NCBI GenBank assembly: GCA_902760645.1
Contig: CACWHC010000009.1
Location: 32,340-96,339 of the forward strand
DNA length: 64,000 bases
Direction: 5' to 3'
Origin: an uncultured bacterium
GTDB taxonomy: Bacteria; Cyanobacteriota; Vampirovibrionia; Gastranaerophilales; Gastranaerophilaceae
Below are positions 17,123-24,685 of this stretch, one piece after another. The number at the start of each line of letters is the position of its first letter. Within the stretch, counting starts at the first letter, position 1. The notes beneath the pieces were generated by a model. That model worked only from the letters and a program-made list of their open reading frames with translations. It had not been told where the DNA came from and did no database searches. Position numbers and translations under genes: made by a program.

Positions 17123-17350
17123 ATGCAAGATAGTGAGTACTTAAAAAGAATTGGAACTAAATTAAGGATATTACGCTCCTTAAAAAATTATTCCCAGGAT
17201 TATATTGCAAATAAACTTGGCATTGATAAAAGTTATTACAGCAAAGTAGAAAGAGGGATTACAAATCCTACTTTGCTGTATATAAAGCATTTAGCAGAAG
17301 TTTTTGATGTTTCGGTTTCGGATTTGGTGGATGCTAAGATTAATTTTTAA
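17123..17350 (+). CDS. XRE-family helix-turn-helix regulator
   Basis: 75 residues from ATG 17123 (an in-frame TTG at 17099 is also possible). One HTH_3 domain: GTKLRILRSLKNYSQDYIAN, then KLGIDKSYYSKVERGITNPT, then HLAEVFDVSVSDLVD. Divergent from the pilin gene, as at 2560. It is also tail-to-tail with the RES-domain gene (4-nt overlap of the 3' ends). Xre-RES pairs are known toxin-antitoxin systems, but those antitoxins carry a DUF2384 domain that this one lacks and lie in tandem; a pilin regulator is the more economical reading. Confidence 0.85.
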   Translation: MQDSEYLKRIGTKLRILRSLKNYSQDYIANKLGIDKSYYSKVERGITNPTLLYIKHLAEVFDVSVSDLVDAKINF

Positions 17351-18537
17351 AATACGTTATGATTTTTAAAATTAGTTAATATATTTGAATATTTTTTAGC
17401 TTCAACAAATTTAATTTCACAGGGACTTTTATAGTATTCCTTTTTTCCGTCATTACATTGTTCATTATCAAAAAACAATACAAGGCATGTTCCGTTTTTA
17501 TCTTTTGAACTTGCATATTTAATGCCGTCAATTTTTTCTTCTAATTTAAAGTATTCTGCAAAAACTTGCGTTGGAACATATTCAATATCTTTTAGTTCTT
17601 CTATCGGTTTTGTTAAATCCCTGTTTAAATCTCTAAAGAACAGTATAGCTTCTCGCTTTTCATAACTATCCAAGTCAAAAATGCTGGGTAATGGCGGTAA
17701 TTGGCTTAAATCTAAATAAGTTAATTCTCGTACATTATTAAATTTGGCAATATATGTTTCCAGTTCTTCATCGGAGTTGTTAATTTCTGTCAGAGCAGTG
17801 GTTTGATTATCAGAACCGTAAAAGACTGAGATTCCGCAAGCACTCATTCTGTCCGTTTTTGCTTTTTTGACCGGAGGTGCTCCTAAGTTTTTACCGTCAA
17901 GAATTACTTCTTCATCTTGTTTAAAGCTTCTTGCTCTATATATGTCTGAATTGATTGGTAAATTTTTTATTAATCCCAATTGTTTTGCTTGATAAGCTAT
18001 TGTATCCAATATTTCAAGAGGAGATAGTGTTTCATTTGTATTTATTCCATTTTTATTATTTTTAAAGAAAAAATATCTGGTTTTATGTTTTACAAGATGA
18101 CTAAAACTTTTCCAAGAATATTCATATACTTCTCTATCAGATAATCCATACGGGTTTTCTTTACACCAAGTTATGTCATTCAGGGCTTCTGTAATATCCT
18201 TTATAACGTCGTCGTTGCCTATGTATTCGGCAAAAGTGTCAAACATTTCTTCTGTAAAGTATGTATTTCCTACATATTCACCGTCAATCCATCCCATACA
18301 TTGGTTAGCATCATCATAATATTTATCAATTGCTTTTTTAATTTCATACATCAAATCTGTCATATCTACCACTTTATGAATTTCTCCACAGTAGTCACAT
18401 ACGTCTTCTTCTTGTGCGTGTTCTTCTATCCAGCTTTTTAAATACTCATCTTCAATGCAATCAGCACAAATATTCTTGTTTATGTCCCCAAATCCTCTTC
18501 TTTCGTATTCTTCCATTAAATCTTTCATAAATGACAT
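17347..18537 (-). CDS. HEPN/RES-type protein: zinc-finger N-terminus with RES domain
   Basis: 396 residues. N-terminal part (about 1-190) has a four-Cys knuckle (Cys24, Cys27, Cys47, Cys50) and helices, resembling the HEPN/RES N-terminal domain. The C-terminal part (about 200-385) is a RES domain: IYRARSFKQ, GAPPVKKAKTDRMSACGISV, FYGSDNQTTALTEI. RES toxins degrade NAD+ and are inhibited by Xre antitoxins. GTCLVLFFDNEQC near the end is conserved-looking. AAAGGA is 12 nt before the ATG. The usual adjacent antitoxin in the same operon is absent; the only Xre-like gene is convergent. Confidence 0.75.
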   Translation of the reverse strand: MSFMKDLMEEYERRGFGDINKNICADCIEDEYLKSWIEEHAQEEDVCDYCGEIHKVVDMTDLMYEIKKAIDKYYDDANQCMGWIDGEYVGNTYFTEEMFDTFAEYIGNDDVIKDITEALNDITWCKENPYGLSDREVYEYSWKSFSHLVKHKTRYFFFKNNKNGINTNETLSPLEILDTIAYQAKQLGLIKNLPINSDIYRARSFKQDEEVILDGKNLGAPPVKKAKTDRMSACGISVFYGSDNQTTALTEINNSDEELETYIAKFNNVRELTYLDLSQLPPLPSIFDLDSYEKREAILFFRDLNRDLTKPIEELKDIEYVPTQVFAEYFKLEEKIDGIKYASSKDKNGTCLVLFFDNEQCNDGKKEYYKSPCEIKFVEAKKYSNILTNFKNHNVF

Positions 18538-18607
18538 TTTTTTCTTAATCCTTTCGTTATTTTAAAGTCCGACTATAATATAATGTAATTGTAAAAGAAC
18601 ACTTAGT

Positions 18608-18635
18608 TTGATTATTTCTTACGGATAGTATGATT
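18608..18635 (-). repeat. Inverted copy of the AATAATCGTACTATCCGTAAATAATCAA repeat
   Basis: TTGATTATTTCTTACGGATAGTATGATTA is, apart from a 2-nt insertion and one change, the reverse complement of the 28-nt repeat at 21335 and 21516. It lies in the 177-bp gap between the RES gene and the graspetide operon end, so the operon is bracketed by inverted copies. Confidence 0.65.
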
Positions 18636-18714
18636 AGAAACGGACAGTTGAAAAGACGAAAAATTTTTAATCAGGACATTTTTGTTTAAATATTTGATAT
18701 TATAAATAATTTGA

Positions 18715-19500
18715 TTATTTGATTTTTTCTTCTGCTAATAACCAATTTTCTTCTGCTGTATTAGAAGGATATTTTAAATGATTATAATATGCTTCTTGAC
18801 GGATTTGTTCCTTTATTTGAATATTTTTTAATTTTTGCATATTACTTCTGTATCCTTTTATAAATTTACATAATATGTAAATAAGAAAAATTGCAACGGC
18901 TATTAGTACAATAAAATATATTTGAATTTTAAAATTAAAGAACCTAATAAAAGTTAATATTAAAGGTTTAAATATGCTAATATTTAATTTCACAAAAAAT
19001 ATTATTACATATACTAAAAATGTCCATAAAACATAATTGAAGTATTTTCTACTGTCTATTAATAGATCTCTTTTCTCTCTTTTTATATCAGTATTTCTAA
19101 CTGCGTAATTTAAATATTTAGAAACTAATTGTTTTAGGGCATTATTTGTAAAATGAAGAATGTCATTTTTACCAATTAAATAATATGTATTAAGTGAGAA
19201 AGTTTTTAAAGATGAGCTACATGCCAAAATAATGAAAAATGATATAAGAACGGCAAAAAAACTTATTAATAAAACATCTGTGGAATTCATCTTAGACGAT
19301 TCTTTTATTAAAAGTGTAATTGAAGCAAAAATAATACTTAATGTTGTAAGAGAAGCAGTCATAACCCATTGTGCTTTATTCTCTATATTTTTACAACCAT
19401 TGTCTACTCGTTCGAAAAAGTCTTTTGCACATTCTAATTGAATATTTAATATACTATTATCATTTGATAGCTCATTGAAATCAACAAAATCATTATTCAT
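18715..19500 (-). CDS. Four-helix membrane protein of the graspetide-like operon
   Basis: 261 residues, no recognised family. Soluble N-terminus about 1-42 (helical, ECAKDFFERVDNGCKNIENK), then hydrophobic segments near 46-66, 73-95, 152-172 and 192-213, and a cytoplasmic-looking C-terminus (YNHLKYPSNTAEENWLLAEE). Two hairpins of TM helices joined by a charged region give a superficial likeness to SLATT/PycTM-type membrane effectors, but I cannot confirm that. It begins 4 bp after the ATP-grasp stop with AGAGG upstream. By position it could export the peptide, give immunity, or be an effector. Confidence 0.6.
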   Translation of the reverse strand: MNNDFVDFNELSNDNSILNIQLECAKDFFERVDNGCKNIENKAQWVMTASLTTLSIIFASITLLIKESSKMNSTDVLLISFFAVLISFFIILACSSSLKTFSLNTYYLIGKNDILHFTNNALKQLVSKYLNYAVRNTDIKREKRDLLIDSRKYFNYVLWTFLVYVIIFFVKLNISIFKPLILTFIRFFNFKIQIYFIVLIAVAIFLIYILCKFIKGYRSNMQKLKNIQIKEQIRQEAYYNHLKYPSNTAEENWLLAEEKIK

Positions 19501-19504
19501 TATA

Positions 19505-20458
19505 CTAACCTCTATTCATTAATAAATTCACTATTTCTTCGCTTATATTTTGTCCTAAATTCTTCTCTAACCATGCCCATTGTCCATTTGGATTAATTTC
19601 AAAAAATATATATTTCTCATTCTTATTAATAGCTAAATCTATAGCGCCAAACATTAAATTAAATTTTTGAACAATTTGAATACATTTATTAGTTATGTTT
19701 TCAGGTAATACATATTCTTCATACTTAATATTTTTAGAATCAATTTCTCTCCAATCAATTTTATTTAAATTATCATATATAATTTTTGCTGCAAATACTT
19801 TATTTCCAACAACAGTTACTCTTACATCTGTTTTAGGCGATATGGCTTCTTGCAAATATGCAGGGAATTTAGAGTTATTATTAAGCAAATCTTTTTTATT
19901 AATTGGTGCTGTATATATTAAATTTATATTTTTATCATCTTCATATACAACTCCTGATTTTATTGGTTTTATAATTGAATTATGTTTATTTGTAAAAGCA
20001 ATCTCGTTCTTTTTAGAATTAGACAATAATGATACAGGTATCTGAAAACCTATGTCTTTTGCTACTTGTAACTGTAAAATTTTATTTTCTGCAATCCTAA
20101 TATTGTTTGGTTTACTTATCCAAAATTTATTTTCTAAAATAGAATATAATCCTTCTAATGTATAATATAATTCTTTCTCTATAAAATTTTCTTCTTTTTT
20201 CTTAAGACAGAATTGTTTTAAATTAGGTAAAAGTGGTCGTCTAAAATAAACGGAATCAACTTCTTTTAATAAATTGACAGTTTTATTTAAATTTTTATCA
20301 TAAAGTTCAAAAGTATCATTAGTGAAGTCAAAATTTATACCAATGTTACTTAATAAATCTTCTGTATTTAATCTATAGTATTCTAAATTTAGTAAATTCA
20401 ACTTTTTTACAACAAAATCTGTTGTAATATCGTTTTTATTAGTAATTATTAGTATCAT
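19505..20458 (-). CDS. ATP-grasp ligase, MvdD/graspetide-synthetase-like
   Basis: 317 residues, the usual size of omega-ester peptide (microviridin/graspetide) ligases. N-terminal subdomain has VYFRRP (Arg74-Arg75-Pro76), which marks MvdC/MvdD-type and GRASP-with-SPASM ligases; middle lines WISKPNNIRIAENKILQL and SIIKPIKSG (ATP-binding Lys) follow; the C-terminal FEINPNGQWAWLE carries metal-binding Glu287 and Asn289, and W-A-W-L-E is typical of this family. It would activate Asp/Glu side chains of a precursor for ester or amide bonds with Thr/Ser/Lys. It overlaps the precursor gene by 4 nt (ATGA). Confidence 0.85.
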   Translation of the reverse strand: MILIITNKNDITTDFVVKKLNLLNLEYYRLNTEDLLSNIGINFDFTNDTFELYDKNLNKTVNLLKEVDSVYFRRPLLPNLKQFCLKKKEENFIEKELYYTLEGLYSILENKFWISKPNNIRIAENKILQLQVAKDIGFQIPVSLLSNSKKNEIAFTNKHNSIIKPIKSGVVYEDDKNINLIYTAPINKKDLLNNNSKFPAYLQEAISPKTDVRVTVVGNKVFAAKIIYDNLNKIDWREIDSKNIKYEEYVLPENITNKCIQIVQKFNLMFGAIDLAINKNEKYIFFEINPNGQWAWLEKNLGQNISEEIVNLLMNRG

Positions 20459-20745
20459 TTATTAAATGTCCTTATTTCATCACCACTATCGCTATATGCT
20501 TTTGTCATAGTATCTAAATCAAGATAAAAAAACGCATCGTCTTGAGGGTCACTAACAGTTTCTGTCATTGTGTCTATATTTACGATATCATTATCACTAT
20601 CTATTAATGGCTTATTCTTAATTTTATTCAATGAATCAATATGAGAGTATTCATGCAGCTTTTCAAATTTTTGAAGCATTGATTTTTTAGTATTGTTTAA
20701 TATTAATGGTCTTTCTGTTTTCTGTTTTTTATTAATAGTTTTCAT
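20455..20745 (-). CDS. Candidate graspetide precursor peptide with two core repeats
   Basis: 96 residues. The leader (about 1-55) is basic (MKTINKKQKTERPLILNNTK). The C-terminus has two 13-residue copies: DTMTETVSDPQDD (58-70) and DTMTKAYSDSGDE (78-90), consensus DTMTxxxSDxxD(D/E), spaced exactly 20 residues. Thr/Ser acceptors followed by Asp/Glu donors is the graspetide logic. It is the first gene of an operon, has AAAGGA upstream of ATG 20745 and overlaps the ATP-grasp start by 4 nt. No known graspetide core family was recognised with this motif; function is inferred from context. Confidence 0.75.
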   Translation of the reverse strand: MKTINKKQKTERPLILNNTKKSMLQKFEKLHEYSHIDSLNKIKNKPLIDSDNDIVNIDTMTETVSDPQDDAFFYLDLDTMTKAYSDSGDEIRTFNK

Positions 20746-20772
20746 TAATCAATTCCTTTCTGTTATTATTTT

Positions 20773-20801
20773 ATTATATTGAATTCAGTTACAAAACGCA
20801 A
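20773..20801 (-). promoter_or_regulatory. Promoter of the graspetide-like operon
   Basis: On the minus strand TTGCGT (20801-20796), 17-bp spacer, TATAAT (20778-20773), then AGAAAGGA and ATG 20745. Confidence 0.6.
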
Positions 20802-20804
20802 CAC

Positions 20805-21275
20805 TTAAGAAAATTGTGTTAATTCCAGATATTTTTCGTACGGTGTTTTAAATCCTAATACTTTCATTGGTCTGTTATTTATCCAATCTTCAACACGTTT
20901 AATCTCTTCTTTTGTTATTGTATCAAAATCTGTTCCTTTTGGAAAGAATCTTCTTATTATTCCATTTATATTCTCCACTGTTCCTTTCTCCCAACTGTGG
21001 TACGGTTTACAAAAATAGCTCGTTGTGTTAAGCATTTTGTTAATTTTTTCGTGTTGAGTGAACTCTTTTCCATTGTCGTATGTTATACTTCTAATTGGAC
21101 AATGAATTATGTCTTTTATAGATGCAATGGAAAGGACAGTTTCTCGGGCTGTATGGGAGGCTGTCTTTCTTATTCTTGTTAACCTCGTAGCCCTATCTAC
21201 TATTACAGTTAAACAACTCTGAAGTTCAAGGATTGGAACACGACTTCTGACCATTGTGTCGGTTTTGTATCAATT
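20805..21275 (-). pseudogene. IS30-family transposase remnant (C-terminal half)
   Basis: About 150 intact C-terminal residues: TDTMVRSRV (likely first catalytic Asp), VIVDRATRLTRI, ITYDNGKEFTQHEKI (second Asp) and GTVENINGIIRRFFPKGTDF (the IS30 DDE Glu region), ending in the usual NNRPMKVLGFKTPYE. The N-terminal HTH half is missing; an in-frame TGA precedes TDTM and no further homology is seen upstream. No terminal inverted repeats were found. It marks this region as a site of mobile-element activity. Confidence 0.85.
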
Positions 21276-21334
21276 CAAATTAATAAAATTTTTCGGCAAA
21301 AATTATCCCACTTGCTCACACTTTCCTCTTCCAA

Positions 21335-21543
21335 AATAATCGTACTATCCGTAAATAATCAAACTTGTGTTACATTCAGTCAGGGAAAAGGTTTGAAACC
21401 AATAATCATACTATCCGTAAACGAGCAGAAAACGAGCAAATACGAGCAGTTTGATTATTGGCATATTAACACACTTCCGACCTCCAAAACTCAAACAGCA
21501 AGCCACTTTCCCAAAAATAATCGTACTATCCGTAAATAATCAA
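21335..21543 (+). repeat. Direct repeats AATAATCGTACTATCCGTAAATAATCAA
   Basis: Identical 28-nt copies at 21335-21362 and 21516-21543, plus a partial copy AATAATCATACTATCCGTAA at 21401-21420. An inverted copy lies at 18608-18635. The spacing is irregular, so this is not a CRISPR array. Confidence 0.85.
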
Positions 21544-21552
21544 TCTACTCGT
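21423..21552 (+). repeat. Approx. 130-bp mobile-element end repeat, copy 1
   Basis: Three GAGCA/GAGCAAA iterons at 21423, 21434 and 21444, then CTTCCGACCTCC at 21474 and CTACTCGT at 21545. The segment at 29005-29133 has GAGTAAAT iterons with identical 11/10-bp spacing, CTTCCGACCTCC 30 bp after the third iteron and CTACTCGT 70 bp later. The rest of the 20746-21986 stretch holds the IS30 remnant, tRNA-fMet and the pnp leader. Confidence 0.75.
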
Positions 21553-21602
21553 TAGGATACAATAAAAATGCAACTTTTTTGCAACTTTTGCTGATTTTTA
21601 AC

Positions 21603-21637
21603 AAAAAAGAGTTTCGGCTATTTAGCCAAAACTCTCT
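21603..21637 (-). terminator. Terminator after tRNA-fMet
   Basis: On the minus strand AGAGTTTTGGCTA AA TAGCCGAAACTCT followed by TTTTTT forms a long hairpin with one mismatched pair, 9 nt past the tRNA 3' end. Confidence 0.85.
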
Positions 21638-21645
21638 CTATTAAT

Positions 21646-21722
<77 letters not shown>

Positions 21723-21909
21723 ATACTTATTTTTTTGCAGAAAATTCTGCTTAATTTATAATTTTTTGTCGTTTCCTTTTCGACTTTTCTATTATGTAAT
21801 GCTAAATATTAAAAATCAACCCCTGTTAAATATCCTGTAATACCTGGGTTTGCTAAAAATCGGAAATATTTATAAAAATTAGTGCATGTTTACTTTTCCT
21901 GTTTTTTAT

Positions 21910-21972
21910 TATACAATCAGCTAGTAAACAGAAGTGTATAACAAATAAGCAGGTATGCTGCGAAAAGCCTGC
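21910..21972 (+). promoter_or_regulatory. pnp promoter and leader hairpin
   Basis: TATACA (21910-21915) is a likely -10 box. The leader then contains GCAGG (21949-21953) pairing with CCTGC (21968-21972), a stem just before AGAAAGGA and the pnp ATG. In E. coli a pnp leader stem-loop is used for autoregulation; here this is only suggestive. Confidence 0.45.
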
Positions 21973-21986
21973 AAGAAAGGAAAATT

Positions 21987-24128
21987 ATGACAATACCGGA
22001 AACTAAGAAGTTTGAAATTGAAATCGGCGGTAAAAATGTCACTGTCGAAACCGGAAAGTATGCTAATTCCACTAATGGTTCTGTTACTGTAAGATGCGGT
22101 GATACAATGTTATTTGTACACTGTGTTGTATCAAAAGAACCCAGAGTCGGAATTGATTTCTTCCCATTATTAATTGATTATGAAGAAAGAATGTCTGCTA
22201 TCGGACGTATCCCGGGCGGTTACAATCGTTCTGAGGGTAAATCAAGCGACAAGGCAATTCTTATTTCAAGACTGATTGACAGACCAATCAGGCCGCTGTT
22301 CCCTAAAGGATACAGAAATGATATACAAATTGTTGCTCAATTATTCAGCTATGACCAGGAAAATCAGCCTGATACGTTGGCCATGTTAGGTGCATCTTGT
22401 GCATTAATGCTTTCAGGTGCTCCTTTTGAAGGTCCTATCGGTGCTGTTCGTGTAGGTCGTGATGAAAACGGTAATTTTATTGCTAATCCTACACACCAGC
22501 AGGCTGATAAATCTGATTTAGATATAGTTGTTGCAGGTACTCACGATAGCGTTATTATGGTTGAAGCCGGGTGTAAATTCGTTACGGAAGACGATATTAT
22601 GAATGCTGTAGAATTTGCTCAGGGTGAAATCAGAAAACAATGTGATGCTCAGGTTGAATTTGCAAAACTCTGCGGTGTAGAAAAAGAAGTGTTTGTAAAT
22701 CCTTATGATACTTCCGAAATCGCAAAGATTATTGAAGAAACTGCACATGATATGATTCATGATGCTTATCATAATTTTGACAGAGAATATCGTCAAAATA
22801 AACTTGAAGAAGCTAAAAAACTTGTAAAAGAAAAAATTGAAGCTCTTCCTGAAGATCATTACATCAAGAAAATTATTGAAGAAACAGGCATAGATTTTGT
22901 TGCAGAAGAATTTAAAGCAGCAGAAAAACATGTTATGCGTGCAATGATTCTTGATGAAGGTGTTCGTGCTGACGGGCGTAAATATAACGAAGTTCGTCCT
23001 ATCTGGTGTGAAGTTGGTGTAATTCCAAGAGCACACGGTTCAGCTGTATTTACAAGAGGTCAAACTCAGATTTTATCTGTTGCAACTCTTGCAGGTCCGG
23101 GTATGAAACAGGAGCTTGACGGAGTTGATCCACAGACTGAAAAAACATATATGCACAAATACATCTTCCCGGGATTCTCTGTTGGTGAAGTTAAACCGTT
23201 AAGAGGTCCGGGCAGACGTGAAGTAGGTCACGGTCATTTGGCAGAACGTGCAAATGTTCCCGCACTTCCTTCCCAAGAAGAATTCGGATACACAATCCGT
23301 GTAACGTCTGATGTTTTGGAGTCTAACGGTTCTACATCAATGGGTTCTACCTGCGGAAGTTCTATGGCATTAATGAATGCAGGTGTACCTGTAAAATGTA
23401 TGATTGGCGGTGTCGCAATGGGTATGATTAAAGAAGAAGGTTACGAACCCGTTGTATTAACAGATATTCAGGGAATTGAAGACTTCCTTGGCGATATGGA
23501 CTTTAAAGTTACAGGTAACGATACCGGTATTACAGCATTGCAGATGGATATGAAAGCAAAAGGTATCCCGAATGAAACATTAAGACGTGCTCTGTTCCAG
23601 GCAAAAGAAGGCAGATTGCATATCTTATCAAAAATGAGAGAAGTTATTACTGAACCCGGACCACTTTCACCGTTTGCACCTTCAATCACTACAATGACAA
23701 TTCCTGTAGAAGATATAGGAACTGTAATCGGACCTGGCGGAAAGCAGATTAGAGCAATTATAGACGCATCAGGTGCTGAAATTGATATTCAGGATACAGG
23801 TGTTGTTACTATTACATCTAACGATCAGGAAGGTGCTCAAATTGCTACAAGAATGATTAAAGAACTTACATTCAAGCCTGAACCCGGAATGGTTGTAAAA
23901 GGTAAAGTTGTGAGGATTATTCCGATAGGTGCGTTTGTTGAGCTTGCACCGGGTAAAGACGGTATGGTACATATTTCTCAGGTCTGCAACGAGAGAATAG
24001 AAACTATTGAACCGCACCTGAATGTTGGTGATGAAGTTATCGTTAAGGTTATCAAGATTGACGATAAGGGCAGAGTTAACCTGACTATAAAAGGTGTAAG
24101 TGACGAAGAAAAAGCACAATTTAACTAA
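21987..24128 (+). CDS. pnp: Polyribonucleotide nucleotidyltransferase (PNPase)
   Basis: 713 residues, full length. First RNase PH core (SVTVRCGDTMLFVHC; RPIRPLFPKGYRND), helical linker, second RNase PH core (FTRGQTQILSVATL; RREVGHGHLAERA; TSDVLESNGSTSMGSTCGSS), then a KH domain (PVEDIGTVIGPGGKQIRAII) and a C-terminal S1 domain (GMVVKGKVVRIIPIGAFVEL, DGMVHISQVC). It degrades RNA 3' to 5' with phosphate as a trimer. GAAAGGA precedes the ATG. It is monocistronic, with a strong terminator. Confidence 0.98.
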   Translation: MTIPETKKFEIEIGGKNVTVETGKYANSTNGSVTVRCGDTMLFVHCVVSKEPRVGIDFFPLLIDYEERMSAIGRIPGGYNRSEGKSSDKAILISRLIDRPIRPLFPKGYRNDIQIVAQLFSYDQENQPDTLAMLGASCALMLSGAPFEGPIGAVRVGRDENGNFIANPTHQQADKSDLDIVVAGTHDSVIMVEAGCKFVTEDDIMNAVEFAQGEIRKQCDAQVEFAKLCGVEKEVFVNPYDTSEIAKIIEETAHDMIHDAYHNFDREYRQNKLEEAKKLVKEKIEALPEDHYIKKIIEETGIDFVAEEFKAAEKHVMRAMILDEGVRADGRKYNEVRPIWCEVGVIPRAHGSAVFTRGQTQILSVATLAGPGMKQELDGVDPQTEKTYMHKYIFPGFSVGEVKPLRGPGRREVGHGHLAERANVPALPSQEEFGYTIRVTSDVLESNGSTSMGSTCGSSMALMNAGVPVKCMIGGVAMGMIKEEGYEPVVLTDIQGIEDFLGDMDFKVTGNDTGITALQMDMKAKGIPNETLRRALFQAKEGRLHILSKMREVITEPGPLSPFAPSITTMTIPVEDIGTVIGPGGKQIRAIIDASGAEIDIQDTGVVTITSNDQEGAQIATRMIKELTFKPEPGMVVKGKVVRIIPIGAFVELAPGKDGMVHISQVCNERIETIEPHLNVGDEVIVKVIKIDDKGRVNLTIKGVSDEEKAQFN

Positions 24129-24146
24129 TTGTGTTCAGATAACTTG

Positions 24147-24177
24147 AAAATGCCGTCCGTAAAGGACGGCATTTTTT
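24147..24177 (+). terminator. Terminator after pnp
   Basis: AAAATGCCGTCC GTAAA GGACGGCATTTTTT, a perfect 12-bp stem and T-run. Confidence 0.93.
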
Positions 24178-24206
24178 ATACTCTGATTTTTTATTTCGTA
24201 CGGTAA

Positions 24207-24578
24207 TTAGTGAAATGTTGAACGGCTTTCGTTAGTGCCATCGCTGCATGTCTTATTATAAGTGTATTGATTTTTTATTATGGTGCAGGTTACACCATTT
24301 TGTTTGGTATATTGGACATCAACTTTTTCACATTGTTTATCATTATATTCCTGCAGTGCAGCCGGATATAATTCGTTTATGCATGTTCTTTTATATTCGG
24401 ACAAACTCCCAAACCATTCTTCCGCTGTGGCTTTGTTATCGGTTCCGAGTTTTTGACATAATTGGTCAGCTGTCATTTCAGGATAGAAGAGTAATGGCCC
24501 GCACAACCAAGCTGTGGCTGCGTTAGCTGCCGTAAAACTCATTGCAAGTATTAATAACAAATAAATAATTCTTTTCAT
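24207..24578 (-). CDS. Small secreted Cys-containing hypothetical protein
   Basis: 123 residues. The N-terminus MKRIIYLLLILAMSFTAANA is a clear Sec signal peptide with an AxA-type cleavage site, leaving about 103 residues with six cysteines, consistent with up to three disulfides in the periplasm or outside. The mature part includes MTADQLCQKLGTDNKATAEE and ends CSDGTNESRSTFH. AAGGGGAG is a strong ribosome binding site. I recognise no family; convergent with pnp. Confidence 0.7.
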   Translation of the reverse strand: MKRIIYLLLILAMSFTAANAATAWLCGPLLFYPEMTADQLCQKLGTDNKATAEEWFGSLSEYKRTCINELYPAALQEYNDKQCEKVDVQYTKQNGVTCTIIKNQYTYNKTCSDGTNESRSTFH

Positions 24579-24685
24579 AAATACTCCCCTTTAAACCAAG
24601 AACAGTATATTAATTTTTTGTGTAATTGTCAAGAATTGATTTTTAAAAATTAGCAAAAAATGTTTTTATGTGGTTTTAGAAAAAT

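Noticed and set aside
17123..18537. Canonical Xre-RES toxin-antitoxin operon
   Set aside because: Genes are convergent, and the XRE protein lacks the DUF2384 antitoxin domain; kept only as a question.
21335..21543. Possible CRISPR-like array (28-nt repeats)
   Set aside because: Only two full and one partial copy, with unequal spacers (38 and 95 nt), no cas genes and an inverted copy elsewhere.
22518..23036. 172-aa antisense frame within pnp
   Set aside because: Phe/Asn/Cys-rich shadow of a strongly conserved gene on the other strand.
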